64,000 bases of DNA from Alteromonas confluentis (GCF_001757105.1 NZ_MDHN01000029.1:186001-250000); one strand, 5' to 3'. Shown: positions 8,791 to 19,777, numbered from the stretch's first letter. Notes: generated by a model not told the origin, from the letters alone. Translations and numbers: made by a program.

Positions 8791-10605
8791 TCAGAAGAAA
8801 AAGTTAACACCTACGGCAATTAAATAAGCCAGTACGCCGTAAGCCACATATAACCCCCACGCAAGTTTATTGCTGCCAGTTTCACCTTTCAGCATAGCGA
8901 CGGTTGCTACACATTGAAGTGCGACTACATAAAACAATACCAGGCCCAGTCCAGCGCCGGTTGTCAGGCCGTCAGCCTGGATACGCTCAGCCAAACCACC
9001 AACGTCGTCTTCGGCGCCATCCATGCCGAATAGCGTACCGAGTGCACCTACGAAGACCTCACGGGCAAGAAACGACATCAGAATGGCCACACCGTAGCGC
9101 CAGTCGAGCCCCATGGGCGCGAACACCGGCTCGATAAAGTGGCCAATCTGCCCCAGCCAACTGTCTTGTAGTTTTGACTCCATTGGAAAATAACCAAGGA
9201 TCCAGATCCCCACGGATACCATGAAAATAATCGGTGCAGCACGGCGGACAAATTGCAAACCACTGTCGATGACACGAAATGTCAGCGGCTTCCAGTGTGG
9301 TAAGCGATAGGTTGGCAGTTCGAGAATAAACGGCATATCCGATTCTTCAAGATCCCGGGGCAAGAAGCGATTAAGAAACTGGCTCACGATCAACGCGACC
9401 ACGATACCGAAGAAATAAAGACCAAAAAACGCTGCGCCCTGCATTCCGAAAATACCCAGGAAAGTGCCGTCTTCAGGCACCAGTACCGCCACTAGTAGCG
9501 CATATACCGGCAAACGGGCCGAACATGACATCAGCGGGATGGTAAGCATGGTAATCATGCGTTTATGAGGCGATTCAATGGTACGGGCTGCCATAATGGC
9601 GGGAATGGCACAGGCGTGTCCGGAAAGATAAGGAATAAAGCTACGGCCAGACAAGCCAACCGCGCTGAGTGGACGGTGACACATTAACGCCGCACGGGCC
9701 AGATAACCACTGTCTTCCAGCAGGCCGATAATCAAAGTAAGTACCATAATTTGTGGCACGAATACCAAAAACGAACCTAACCCGCCAAAAATCGCATCGT
9801 TAAAGAAATCAGCGACAATGCCCTCGGGGGTGACTGCGCTTACGCCCTCAGCGACACTACCAATGAGCGATTCCATCCCGTCCATTAAAGGCGCAGCCAG
9901 CGTGAAGATACTTTGGAACAATACAAACATCACAGCCAGGAACACCACGGAACCTGTCCAGCTATTCAGCAAAAAGCGGTCGACACTGTTTTGGTTGCGT
10001 AGTACAACGTCTAGTTTTAGGCCGTATTTACCGGCTAGCTCCTGACTTCTGTGAACCGCAGATTCACCTTTGCCAATAGAATTCGACGGCTTGTACTCTT
10101 CCGGCGCGGCAGCAATTTCCAGCATGCTGGTTTTAAATTCGTGCAGCCCATCAAGGGTACGGGCAGACAGCGCCATCACCGGACTACCGAGCTCTTTGCT
10201 TAACGCTTCTGTGTCGACATCTTCGCCGATACGTCGTACTTCGTCGATAAAATTGAGGGCAAATATCACAGACTTGTTGTTTTCACGCGCCAACTGCTGA
10301 ACCTGCAGACCAAGCACCAAACTGCGCTCAAGACGAGTAGCATCAAGCACGCACACCACCAGCGAGGTGTCATCCCGCTCAATGGACTGAGTGATTTCCC
10401 TGATAGCGATTTCTTCATCGCGGCTGAGGCCGCGCATGGTGTAGGTACCGGGAAGGTCAACCACTTCAAAGCCTGCACACTGACCCCGTTTTACTTCTAC
10501 AGTAACACCAGGATAATTAGCAACTTTCTGTCGCAGGCCGGTTAATTGATTGAATAAAAGACTCTTGCCGGAATTTGGCTTTCCGACCATAAGAATGCGT
10601 TGCAT
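8791..10605 (-). CDS. feoB: Ferrous iron transport protein B, short form
   Basis: Inner-membrane GTPase-coupled importer of Fe2+. The N-terminal G domain shows G1 GKPNSGKS (residues 8-15), G3 DLPG (50-53) and G4 NFID (118-121). G1 has Lys where GNPN is usual. The membrane part begins near residue 215 and carries the family signatures GHACAIPAIMAARTIES and SCSARLPVYALLVAV, each with a conserved cysteine. At 604 residues it is clearly shorter than E. coli FeoB (773), mainly through a reduced linker after the G domain, but no motif is broken. It follows feoA by 42 bases on the same strand. No FeoC is present. Confidence 0.96.
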   Translation of the reverse strand: MQRILMVGKPNSGKSLLFNQLTGLRQKVANYPGVTVEVKRGQCAGFEVVDLPGTYTMRGLSRDEEIAIREITQSIERDDTSLVVCVLDATRLERSLVLGLQVQQLARENNKSVIFALNFIDEVRRIGEDVDTEALSKELGSPVMALSARTLDGLHEFKTSMLEIAAAPEEYKPSNSIGKGESAVHRSQELAGKYGLKLDVVLRNQNSVDRFLLNSWTGSVVFLAVMFVLFQSIFTLAAPLMDGMESLIGSVAEGVSAVTPEGIVADFFNDAIFGGLGSFLVFVPQIMVLTLIIGLLEDSGYLARAALMCHRPLSAVGLSGRSFIPYLSGHACAIPAIMAARTIESPHKRMITMLTIPLMSCSARLPVYALLVAVLVPEDGTFLGIFGMQGAAFFGLYFFGIVVALIVSQFLNRFLPRDLEESDMPFILELPTYRLPHWKPLTFRVIDSGLQFVRRAAPIIFMVSVGIWILGYFPMESKLQDSWLGQIGHFIEPVFAPMGLDWRYGVAILMSFLAREVFVGALGTLFGMDGAEDDVGGLAERIQADGLTTGAGLGLVLFYVVALQCVATVAMLKGETGSNKLAWGLYVAYGVLAYLIAVGVNFFF

Positions 10606-10647
10606 GGAATACGTACCCTGTTACTTGTGACAGCGGAAAAGCGAGCG

Positions 10648-10881
10648 TTAGTTTCGTGCTTCGACTTCAATTTGAGCGGCGAGATTTTCCTCGATAGCAA
10701 ACACGCTGCCACCCAATTGCATAACGATAGGGCCGCCTAATGGGCCTTTTCTGACGCACTGTATGTCTCTGCCAACTTGAATGCCCATCTCAGAAAGTCG
10801 CTCTTTTACGTTCTCAGCCAGCTCAGATTTCACTGAGATAATGAGCGCCTGCTGTTTGGTATTAAGTTCCCACAATGTCAT
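10648..10881 (-). CDS. feoA: Ferrous iron transport protein A
   Basis: Small cytoplasmic SH3-like partner of FeoB. The 77 residues match the family's length and show SEMGIQVGRDIQCVRKGPLGGPIVMQ, written here only as an outline of the conserved strand-turn region at about residues 30-56, followed by VFAIEENLAAQIEVE, the typical C-terminal strand and helix. It is directly upstream of feoB and would be the first gene of the unit. No convincing Fur or FNR site was recognised upstream. Confidence 0.93.
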   Translation of the reverse strand: MTLWELNTKQQALIISVKSELAENVKERLSEMGIQVGRDIQCVRKGPLGGPIVMQLGGSVFAIEENLAAQIEVEARN

Positions 10882-11047
10882 AGGATGTCTCTGTAGTTAG
10901 TAGTGATTACCTGTTTCAAAACAAGTTCACAAATCCAGCAAACCGGATTTAAAAAATTTCAGGAAGGGTACAAGAAAGTGGATAAATGAACCAGAGACAT
11001 TACACATCGCATCGTTGAAGTTCACATCTCTAACGTTGAGACAAAGC

Positions 11048-11077
11048 TTGTGTTCTATTTCAATCCGTGATTATAGT
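11048..11077 (+). promoter_or_regulatory. Probable promoter of the thiamin operon
   Basis: TTGTGT (11048-11053), an 18-base spacer and TATAGT (11072-11077), which would start transcription just before the riboswitch at 11088. An inverted repeat, GTTCTATTT (11052-11060) and AAATAGAAC (11080-11088), brackets the -10 box. The rest of the feoA-riboswitch gap (10882-11047) shows a short AAATCC...GGATTT repeat at about 10930-10950 and nothing else recognisable. Confidence 0.55.
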
Positions 11078-11087
11078 AAAAATAGAA

Positions 11088-11183
11088 CTTGTCGGAGTGC
11101 TTCGTTTTCTAACGAAAACAAGCTGAGACCGCATTGCGGGATCCGTTGAACCTGATCAGGCTAATACCTGCGAAGGGAACAAG
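11088..11183 (+). ncRNA. TPP riboswitch (thi box)
   Basis: Contains the conserved thi-box elements: CTGAGA at 11123-11128, then the segment GAACCTGATCAGGCTAATAC (from about 11147) and GCGAAGGGAAC, which form the pyrimidine- and pyrophosphate-sensing arms. P1 can form between CTTGT (11088-11092) and ACAAG (11179-11183), and P3 between TTCGTT (11101-11106) and AACGAA (11111-11116). It lies 135 bases before thiC. In that stretch AAAATCAC (11189-11196) can pair with GTGATTTT (11255-11262), a possible expression-platform helix. TPP binding is expected to shut down thiC; whether by termination or by blocking initiation cannot be told. Confidence 0.95.
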
Positions 11184-11285
11184 CATGCAAAATCACGTAG
11201 TTTGTCTACAGATTCGTCTGTTGGCAAAACCAAGCCCGGCGTTCGTCTGGTCTAGTGATTTTGTGCTTTGTGACTTCACTCCTGA

Positions 11286-13199
<1,914 letters not shown>

Positions 13200-13201
13200 C
13201 T

Positions 13202-14659
13202 ATGAACCCTGTAGTGCTTACTATTGGCGGCACCGATAGCAGTGGTGGCGCCGGACTGCATCAGGATATGCGAAGCATGCAATGTTTCAACGTGGTTCAG
13301 CGCAGTGTGGTTTCTCTAATTTCTGCGCAAACCCAAACCAAACTACTGCATTGCGAAGCAGTGTCTGATGACATGTTTATCGCGCAACTTGATGCGGCAT
13401 TCTGCCCCGAACCACCCGATGCCATTAAATTGGGGGCACTGGCGAACGATACGCAGGTTTATCAGCTAGTCGCTTTACTAAACCAACACCCCGATATTCC
13501 TGTGGTGTGGGACCCTGTGCTATCAACCTCTGCAGGCGGGAGTCTGAGCCAACTCTCATTCGACGGGATTGCCACTTTGATAAGTCGCGTGACAGTACTA
13601 ACACCTAATCTGCCTGAACTGGAATACCTCACCGGATTTGCACTGCGAAGCGACAGTGATGAACTTGAAGCCGCTCACCAATTACTGACGCTGGACTGCA
13701 AGCATGTTCTGGTAACCGGAGGCCATCGCAACCAGGCTTCGCCCTTATGCGATAAACTCTACAATCAGGAAAACACCTGGCAATTTCTTCCTCACAGCAA
13801 AGCCGCTCGCACTTTACGCGGCTCAGGCTGCTTACTTGCGTCCGCTATCGCCAGTGCGCTGGCGTTACACTATGATGCAGAAGATGCAATTTGCTACGCC
13901 GAAGCGGTGGTAGCCAGCGGTTTCAGCGTCGCGACGCCGGTGAACGATGACATTTGTCACTTAATTCAAAGTCCCCCGACGCCGCGGTCAGTGCATTTTC
14001 CTCAAGTGATTAAAGGCCTGGGGCGTAAACCCTCTGCACTGAAATTTCCGCCTCTGCGCATGACAAACCCCGGGCTCTATCCTGTGGTAGACAGCGTGGA
14101 ATGGCTGAGGCAACTATTGCCTCTGGGCTTTGACATTATTCAACTACGCATTAAAAGCGTGTCTGATGGCCTGAGTGAACAAATTCGCGACGCTATTCAA
14201 CTGGCGGAAACCTTTAGTACTCAGCTTTTCATTAACGATCATTGGCAACTTGCCATCGAGTACAATGCCTATGGCGTACATTTAGGGCAGGACGATCTCG
14301 AAACGGCAGACTTAGCCGCCATCGCCAAGGCAGGGTTGCGACTTGGTATCTCTACGCATGGCTATGCCGAGTTATGCCGGGTGTTGCCGTTAAAGCCCTC
14401 TTACATTGCACTCGGCCACATTTTTCCAACCCGAACCAAGGCTATGCCTTCACAACCCCAAGGTACACAACGCCTGGCTGACTATCAGAGACTCTGTGGA
14501 GAAATTCCAACCGTGGCCATTGGTGGCATTGCTCTTCACAACATCGACAGTGTTGTTGCTACCGGCGTTTCTTCCGTTGCCGTGGTTACCGCCATCACCG
14601 AGAGTGCTGACGTACCCCAGGCGGTAGAAGCACTGAAAGGGAGAATTGCACATGCTTAA
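13202..14659 (+). CDS. thiDE: Fused HMP-P kinase / thiamin-phosphate synthase (ThiD-ThiE)
   Basis: Bifunctional: the ThiD half (about residues 1-265) phosphorylates HMP and HMP-P, and the ThiE half (about 285-485) couples HMP-PP to the thiazole phosphate. ThiD shows LTIGGTDSSGGAG near the start and the catalytic-loop GSGCLLASAIA. ThiE shows LYPVVDS, QLRIKSVSDG, FINDHWQLA, YGVHLGQDDL, the GISTHGYAEL loop and PTRTK. The start is ATG at 13202, two bases after thiC; a longer frame exists upstream but runs inside thiC. The gene overlaps thiF by eight bases. The ThiD half departs from the usual GAGIQAD (here GAGLHQD), so its kinase efficiency is less certain than the ThiE assignment. Confidence 0.95.
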   Translation: MNPVVLTIGGTDSSGGAGLHQDMRSMQCFNVVQRSVVSLISAQTQTKLLHCEAVSDDMFIAQLDAAFCPEPPDAIKLGALANDTQVYQLVALLNQHPDIPVVWDPVLSTSAGGSLSQLSFDGIATLISRVTVLTPNLPELEYLTGFALRSDSDELEAAHQLLTLDCKHVLVTGGHRNQASPLCDKLYNQENTWQFLPHSKAARTLRGSGCLLASAIASALALHYDAEDAICYAEAVVASGFSVATPVNDDICHLIQSPPTPRSVHFPQVIKGLGRKPSALKFPPLRMTNPGLYPVVDSVEWLRQLLPLGFDIIQLRIKSVSDGLSEQIRDAIQLAETFSTQLFINDHWQLAIEYNAYGVHLGQDDLETADLAAIAKAGLRLGISTHGYAELCRVLPLKPSYIALGHIFPTRTKAMPSQPQGTQRLADYQRLCGEIPTVAIGGIALHNIDSVVATGVSSVAVVTAITESADVPQAVEALKGRIAHA

Positions 14660-15425
14660 TGCATCAGAATATTCCCGATACAGTCGTCATTTGTTGCTTG
14701 ATGACTTTGACGAACACGCTCAGCGTCGTTTGAACAACGCCAAAGTTACCCTGTTTGGTGTGGGCGGACTGGGATGCCAGGTAGCATCGGCACTGGCGGC
14801 TGCCGGTGTGGGGGAGATGGTACTGATAGATGACGATACCATCGAGATAAGCAACCTGCCCCGACAGTGGTTATTTACGGAAAAAGATATCGGGCAGAAA
14901 AAGGCAGAAGTTGCCCGCACCCGCCTGTTGGCAATGCAATCAGCCTGCACTTTTCATTGCATCACCAACTTTAACGATATCGCCGCCCGCGATGCGCACC
15001 TGACAACATCACCACTGATCATCGACTGCACCGACTCGTTCACCAGCCGATTGGCAATCAATGCGCTCGCCGTCACCCACAGCGTACCGTTGATCAGCGC
15101 AGCAGCGAGTGGCTTTATCGCCACTGCAACCGCTTTTAATCCAGAGATTTCCGGCCCCTGCTATGCATGCCCAGAATACAACAGTGAGCAGTCACTTACA
15201 TGCTTCGAGCAAGGCATATTCAGTCCGGTAGTTGCCATTGCCGGTCAACTTCAGGCCATGATGGCATTGTCGTACCTAAGCGGCATTCGCAATCCCGAAT
15301 GGGGTTCGCTTCATCACTTTAATGGTCAGAACTTGCTAATGCGGCAGTTCAACATTCAGAAGAATCCGGATTGCCCAACGTGTTCCAAAATCCACAGGAG
15401 TGAAGACCATGCGCATTCACTGTAA
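14652..15425 (+). CDS. thiF: ThiS adenylyltransferase ThiF
   Basis: E1-like enzyme that adenylates the C-terminal glycine of ThiS. It has the Rossmann motif FGVGGLGCQVASALAAAGVG near residue 35, the IDDDTIEISNLPRQ segment that binds ATP and Mg, a CTDSF strand, the Cys-loop SLTCFEQG, and two zinc-binding pairs, CYACPE and CPTCSK. About 257 residues, normal for ThiF. ATG at 14652 is preferred over an in-frame TTG two codons earlier. The gene overlaps thiDE by eight bases and thiS by 17 bases, so the operon is tightly coupled. Confidence 0.94.
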   Translation: MLNASEYSRYSRHLLLDDFDEHAQRRLNNAKVTLFGVGGLGCQVASALAAAGVGEMVLIDDDTIEISNLPRQWLFTEKDIGQKKAEVARTRLLAMQSACTFHCITNFNDIAARDAHLTTSPLIIDCTDSFTSRLAINALAVTHSVPLISAAASGFIATATAFNPEISGPCYACPEYNSEQSLTCFEQGIFSPVVAIAGQLQAMMALSYLSGIRNPEWGSLHHFNGQNLLMRQFNIQKNPDCPTCSKIHRSEDHAHSL

Positions 15426-15609
15426 CGATGAACAGCTTGAGGTACCAGAGGATTGCTCACTGGTCAGTATCATCCAACGATTCAACGAGCAGGAAGGCGC
15501 GTTGGCTGTGGCCGTGAATCAAACAATTATTCCCACATCCCGCTGGCAGCTTCAAACATTAGAGGAAGGTGATGTGGTCGATATATTTACTTTAGTTGCG
15601 GGGGGTTAG
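15409..15609 (+). CDS. thiS: Sulfur carrier protein ThiS
   Basis: Small ubiquitin-like protein that carries sulfur as a C-terminal thiocarboxylate for thiazole formation. From the ATG at 15409 it has 66 residues, the same length as E. coli ThiS, and ends in the required Gly-Gly (VAGG). AGGAG lies eight bases before this ATG; a GTG three codons earlier overlaps that Shine-Dalgarno sequence and is unlikely. It lies between thiF and thiG, and thiG follows after three bases. Confidence 0.95.
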   Translation: MRIHCNDEQLEVPEDCSLVSIIQRFNEQEGALAVAVNQTIIPTSRWQLQTLEEGDVVDIFTLVAGG

Positions 15610-15612
15610 AGC

Positions 15613-16383
15613 ATGCTCAGCATTGCAGAACAGTCATTCTCATCACGATTACTTACTGGTACCGGTAAATTTGGTCACCCGGACATTCTCAAAGCGGCGC
15701 TGGTTGCAAGCCGTACCAGTATGGTTACTCTGGCCTTGAAGCGATTAAACCGTCAGCACCAGCAAGACAGCACATTGCAGGTGTTAAGAACGCTTCCCGT
15801 TACCCTGCTGCCAAATACTTCAGGCGCCGCTACAGCAGACGAAGCCGTTTATGCCGCGAAACTCGCCAGAGAGCTGCTTGGCACACCTTGGGTAAAACTG
15901 GAAATTCATCCCGACCAGCGCTTTTTGCTTCCCGACCCGGTAGAAACGCTACGTGCCGCAGAACAGCTGTGTGAAGCCGGCTTTCACGTACTGCCGTATT
16001 GTCATGCCGATCCGGTTTTATGCAAACGCCTTGAAGAAGTGGGCTGCGCCGCGATAATGCCGCTGGGAGCACCTATTGGCACCAATCAGGGTTTGCAAAC
16101 CCGGGATTTCCTGCAAATCATCATTGAACAATCGAACGTGCCGGTTATCGTGGATGCCGGTATTGGCCGCCCCAGTCAGGCTTGCGAGGCGATGGAAATG
16201 GGCGCAGATGCGGTGTTGGTGAACACGGCAATCGCAACATCCAACGATCCTGTCGCTACTGCATCGGCTTTTGCTAAAGCCGTAGAGGCAGGCAGAGAGA
16301 GTTTTCTGGCCGGCGCCCCTTTAGCGCAACGAAACGCGTCGGCAACGAGCCCGTTCACCCAGTTTCTGGAGACCTTGTCGTGA
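15613..16383 (+). CDS. thiG: Thiazole synthase ThiG
   Basis: Forms the thiazole phosphate from deoxyxylulose phosphate, dehydroglycine and ThiS thiocarboxylate. TIM-barrel protein of 256 residues. Signatures are RLLTGTGKF near the N-terminus, [15 protein letters not shown] with Lys95 as the Schiff-base residue, [14 protein letters not shown], and [20 protein letters not shown] near the phosphate site. It overlaps thiH by four bases (GTGA). Confidence 0.97.
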   Translation: MLSIAEQSFSSRLLTGTGKFGHPDILKAALVASRTSMVTLALKRLNRQHQQDSTLQVLRTLPVTLLPNTSGAATADEAVYAAKLARELLGTPWVKLEIHPDQRFLLPDPVETLRAAEQLCEAGFHVLPYCHADPVLCKRLEEVGCAAIMPLGAPIGTNQGLQTRDFLQIIIEQSNVPVIVDAGIGRPSQACEAMEMGADAVLVNTAIATSNDPVATASAFAKAVEAGRESFLAGAPLAQRNASATSPFTQFLETLS

Positions 16384-17495
16384 AGTCGGCAGATGCACTA
16401 AGGCAATACGACTGGGATGATGTTTCGCTAACACTCTATGCTAAGACGCAACGCGATGTGCAGTCTGCTCTGCGCCACCCGGCTCCTGGATGGCAAGAGT
16501 TTCTAGCACTCATTTCACCTGCAGCCGAAGCCAGCTTGCCAAGCATGGCAGAAAAAGCCAATGCACTCACTCGCCAACGGTTTGGTCATACCGTGTCGAT
16601 GTTTGTGCCCCTTTACCTTTCTAATTTGTGCGCGAATGAGTGTACTTACTGTGGTTTCACCATGAGTAATAAAATTCGCCGGGTGAAGCTAAGTCCACAG
16701 CAGATTAAAGACGAGATCCGGGCCATAAAAACCATGGGTTTCGACTCGTTGCTACTAGTTACCGGCGAACATGAAACCAAAGCCGGTATGGCCTATTTCA
16801 ATGAAGTGCTACCGCTAATCAGGCCACATTTTTCTCACCTTGCGATGGAAGTACAACCCCTCAGTACCGATGATTATCGCAAGCTGGTGAAGCTCGGCGT
16901 AGACAGCGTGCTGGTATATCAGGAAACCTATCATCGAGCCCATTACGGGCAGTACCATTTACGTGGTCAGAAGCAGGATTTTGATTGGCGGCTAGAAACG
17001 CCCGACCGCCTCGGCGAAGCAGGAATGAATAAAATAGGACTGGGCGCATTGCTCGGCTTATCCGACTGGCGAACGGACAGTGCATTGACGGCAATGCACC
17101 TTTATCTGCTGCAAAAAGCGTACTGGAAAACCCGGTTTTCAATCGCTTTCCCTCGCATTAAACCCTGCGCCGGTGATCAGTTTTCGCCCGTAAGCGACAT
17201 CACCGATAAGCAACTTGTTCAACTTATCTGCGCTTACCGGATTTGCTTTCCTGAAGTGGAATTAAGTTTATCAACAAGAGAGAGTGCGACGTTTCGCAAT
17301 AGTGTGGTGCCGCTGGCAATTAACCAGCTATCTGCCGCATCGCAAACCCAACCTGGAGGCTACAGTGAGAAAAGTGATGCGCTGGAGCAATTTTCTACCG
17401 AGGATACACGCTCGGCTAACGATGTAGCCGCCAGCCTTTTAGCTCAGGGCATTGAGCCAGTCTGGACCGACTGGCTGCAACAATTCGGAAGATAA
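16380..17495 (+). CDS. thiH: 2-iminoacetate synthase ThiH
   Basis: Radical-SAM tyrosine lyase that supplies dehydroglycine to ThiG in anaerobe-type thiazole synthesis; consistent with this, no thiO glycine oxidase is in the operon. The cluster motif [10 protein letters not shown] gives Cys84, Cys88 and Cys91 (CxxxCxxC). FVPLYLSN precedes it and MEVQPLS, YQETYH and [13 protein letters not shown] follow. 371 residues, typical. It starts with GTG overlapping the thiG stop and is the last gene before the terminator at 17503. Confidence 0.97.
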   Translation: MKSADALRQYDWDDVSLTLYAKTQRDVQSALRHPAPGWQEFLALISPAAEASLPSMAEKANALTRQRFGHTVSMFVPLYLSNLCANECTYCGFTMSNKIRRVKLSPQQIKDEIRAIKTMGFDSLLLVTGEHETKAGMAYFNEVLPLIRPHFSHLAMEVQPLSTDDYRKLVKLGVDSVLVYQETYHRAHYGQYHLRGQKQDFDWRLETPDRLGEAGMNKIGLGALLGLSDWRTDSALTAMHLYLLQKAYWKTRFSIAFPRIKPCAGDQFSPVSDITDKQLVQLICAYRICFPEVELSLSTRESATFRNSVVPLAINQLSAASQTQPGGYSEKSDALEQFSTEDTRSANDVAASLLAQGIEPVWTDWLQQFGR

Positions 17496-17533
17496 AATAA
17501 AGCGGGTGCAAAGTATCGCACCCGTTTTATTTT
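17496..17533. terminator. Bidirectional terminator between thiH and the DUF4861 gene
   Basis: CGGGTGC (17503-17509) pairs with GCACCCG (17518-17524), followed by TTTTATTTT. The left arm is preceded by AAAATAAA, so the same hairpin can end the convergent minus-strand gene that stops at 17555. Confidence 0.9.
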
Positions 17534-17554
17534 AAAGCATGTACGATAACGAAA

Positions 17555-18799
17555 TTAGCCGGCTGTCACTGGACTTGCCAACGCTTTCAGCTTCGTTTTC
17601 AGTAACGCAACGAACCCAGCTTCATCTTTCGGGCTGTCAGGGTGCGAAGGCCATACCGCCATGAATTGGTAAGACATTTCGGTAGCAGGTTTAAACTCGA
17701 TAAGATAATCGTGCTCAGCTTCAAACTTGCGGCTAATGTCATCAACTTTATAAAACAGCGCCATGCCCAATTCGTCGTCCTCGCCTAGCAGGCTTTGTTT
17801 ACCGTATGTAGCAATCACGCCGTAGCCGTTCATTTCAAGTTCAACGTAGTTCACGCCAGCATGCTTCACGACTCCCGTCACCAGGTTATCTACTGGCTCA
17901 GATAAGTTCACCGTCAATAACGTTGAGGGATCGCCCGCGTTAATCGCGTAATGTGCCGTGGCATCAACAGTTTTACCCGCGACTTCCCAACCATCGTAAT
18001 TTACGGTGAAACCGGCAGACAGCTTGTTATCGTTATCCAGTTTCCACGACATTTCAGCCACGTTTTGCATATGCATGACATTGTCGCCGTCCATACGACC
18101 GAACGAACCTAACCCCAGCGCTTTACCCACTTTCAAAACGTCAACGCCCCACTCGCTCAGCTCATGGTAGTTGTCGTAACCGTCCTGACCCACCTGATGC
18201 AATACGGGCTCATTACCGGTTTTCACAAAGATATCTGTACCGTTGCGCCAATCCAGATACAAGCGATAGCCAACTAAGTCATTCTCCCAACCTGGACCTT
18301 CGTAACGTAAGTAGTACGAATGATCAGTGAGTTGCTGCGGCGCGGTAAAAGACTCCACATTCTCGAAACTAAATCCTTCCGCTTCATATTTACTGCCGTT
18401 CCATTCACCGCCGTTTCGTACAGATAGTTCTGCATAAGCAACATCCGGTGCCTCAGGTGCATTGTCCACCAGTGCAATAGGGGCTATCTCACCGGGTTCC
18501 AGTGTGACTAAAACGTTAAGAACATCCTCACCCTGCGCGTTTTTTACCCACTCAGAAGGAAAGTCAGCGACTTTTTTTGTCACCGCGTCGGCATCAGAAA
18601 AATCGCTAGCAGGAAAAGAAAGCAACTGTGGCAATGCAGCACCACCTTGTGGATTCGAGACCGATAAAGATGCAACCTCAGATTGCTCAGAAGTCTTTAC
18701 TTGCGGGCTCTGTGAAGCAGTTTCCGCACTTTTATCCGGGCTGCAGGCGGCAGCAGAAAGGGCCAGTAAAATACTCAGCGATAGTGTCTTTTTGTTCAT
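17555..18799 (-). CDS. DUF4861-family lipoprotein of the pectin locus
   Basis: Function not established. The 414-residue protein begins with a lipoprotein signal (LLALSAAAC, lipid-modified Cys19), then an acidic Ser/Thr linker to about residue 50. The rest is beta-rich and resembles DUF4861 proteins, which are often found in polysaccharide loci. Recognisable segments are YAELSVRNGGEWNG, YYLRYEGPGWENDLVGYRLY, LDWRNGTDIF and VLKVGKALGLGSF. The C-terminus QFMAVWPSHPDSPKDEAGF suggests a carbohydrate-active fold. It diverges from kduD, and both promoters share one palindromic operator at 18857-18876, so it is predicted to be induced with uronate catabolism. It may bind or cleave an unsaturated uronide; that is inference. 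Confidence 0.82.
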   Translation of the reverse strand: MNKKTLSLSILLALSAAACSPDKSAETASQSPQVKTSEQSEVASLSVSNPQGGAALPQLLSFPASDFSDADAVTKKVADFPSEWVKNAQGEDVLNVLVTLEPGEIAPIALVDNAPEAPDVAYAELSVRNGGEWNGSKYEAEGFSFENVESFTAPQQLTDHSYYLRYEGPGWENDLVGYRLYLDWRNGTDIFVKTGNEPVLHQVGQDGYDNYHELSEWGVDVLKVGKALGLGSFGRMDGDNVMHMQNVAEMSWKLDNDNKLSAGFTVNYDGWEVAGKTVDATAHYAINAGDPSTLLTVNLSEPVDNLVTGVVKHAGVNYVELEMNGYGVIATYGKQSLLGEDDELGMALFYKVDDISRKFEAEHDYLIEFKPATEMSYQFMAVWPSHPDSPKDEAGFVALLKTKLKALASPVTAG

Positions 18800-18845
18800 C
18801 TTGCGCTCCGTGTAGGGGTCAGTAAGTCAGCAAATACTTTGCACT

Positions 18846-18880
18846 AATATATTGACAATTGCCACCGGTGGCAATTATTT
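18846..18880. promoter_or_regulatory. Overlapping divergent promoters sharing one pectin-regulon operator
   Basis: A perfect 20-base palindrome, AATTGCCACCGGTGGCAATT, lies at 18857-18876. Rightward (kduD): TTGACA at 18852-18857, 17-base spacer, TTATTT at 18875-18880. Leftward (DUF4861 gene): TTGCCA at 18874-18869, 17-base spacer, TATATT at 18851-18846. Each promoter's -35 box overlaps or abuts the other's -10 region, and the palindrome fills the shared spacer. A LacI-type repressor bound here would silence both units. Confidence 0.82.
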
Positions 18881-18996
18881 TAAATATTGTTAACATTGTA
18901 AACCCGGTGTGCTAATAATGGTTTGAGCGGACATAAGTGCTCGTCAGCTGTTTACAACACCGGCCAAATTCGACGCTTAATTAGAAAGGAAAAGTC

Positions 18997-19758
18997 ATGC
19001 CCAACTTCAGTCTGAAGGGAAAACGCGCACTGGTTACCGGCGCAAGCCGAGGAATTGGTCAAGCGATGGCGGTCGCTCTGGCAGAAGCCGGTGCAGATGT
19101 AATCTGCGCCAGTTCCCGTGAAGGTGGTTGTGAAGAAACCATCAACATCATCAAAACGAAAACTGACGTTATGGTAGCCGAACTTCACGCGGATTTATCC
19201 GATCTCGGTGCGGTAGAGAAACTGGCAGACGATGCACTGAGCGTGTGGCGGGGTATCGACATTCTGGTGAACAACGGTGGCACGATTTTCCGCAGCCCAG
19301 CGGTAGACTTTCCATTGGAGCAATGGCAGCACGTTTTGCGGGTAAACACCGATTCAGCATTCCTGCTCAGTCAGAAAATCGGTAAGCAAATGATTGAGCA
19401 AGGTAGCGGTAAAATTATCAACACCGCATCGATGCTCAGCTATAGCGGCGGCATCACCGTTCCCGCCTACACCGCCAGCAAACACGCTATCGCCGGACTC
19501 ACCAAAGCACTGGCGAACGAATGGGGTAAATCCAACATTCAGGTGAATGCCATTGCACCTGGCTACATTCGTACCGACAACACCCAAGCCCTGCAAGACG
19601 ACGAAGGTCGCAGCAAAGAAATTATTGCCCGTATCCCGGCAGGTCGCTGGGGAGAAACCGAAGACCTCAAAGGCGCACTGGTATTTCTTGCCAGCGAAGC
19701 CAGCAACTATGTGAACGGCCATGTACTGGCTGTTGATGGCGGCTTTTTAGCCCGATAA
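18997..19758 (+). CDS. kduD: 2-dehydro-3-deoxy-D-gluconate 5-dehydrogenase KduD
   Basis: Reduces 2,5-diketo-3-deoxygluconate, made by KduI, to 2-keto-3-deoxygluconate (KDG). Short-chain dehydrogenase of 253 residues with TGASRGIG (14-21), NNGG at about 92-95, the catalytic triad Ser145/Tyr158/Lys162 (YTASK), and APGYIRTDNT after it, which matches KduD better than generic reductases. First gene of kduD-kduI-dctPQM, under the operator at 18857. KduI follows after 19 bases. Confidence 0.94.
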   Translation: MPNFSLKGKRALVTGASRGIGQAMAVALAEAGADVICASSREGGCEETINIIKTKTDVMVAELHADLSDLGAVEKLADDALSVWRGIDILVNNGGTIFRSPAVDFPLEQWQHVLRVNTDSAFLLSQKIGKQMIEQGSGKIINTASMLSYSGGITVPAYTASKHAIAGLTKALANEWGKSNIQVNAIAPGYIRTDNTQALQDDEGRSKEIIARIPAGRWGETEDLKGALVFLASEASNYVNGHVLAVDGGFLAR

Positions 19759-19777
19759 CTGAAAAGAGACAGGCACC

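Noticed and set aside
10882-11047. Fur or FNR site before feoA
   Set aside because: No stretch resembling the Fur palindrome or TTGAT-N4-ATCAA was found.
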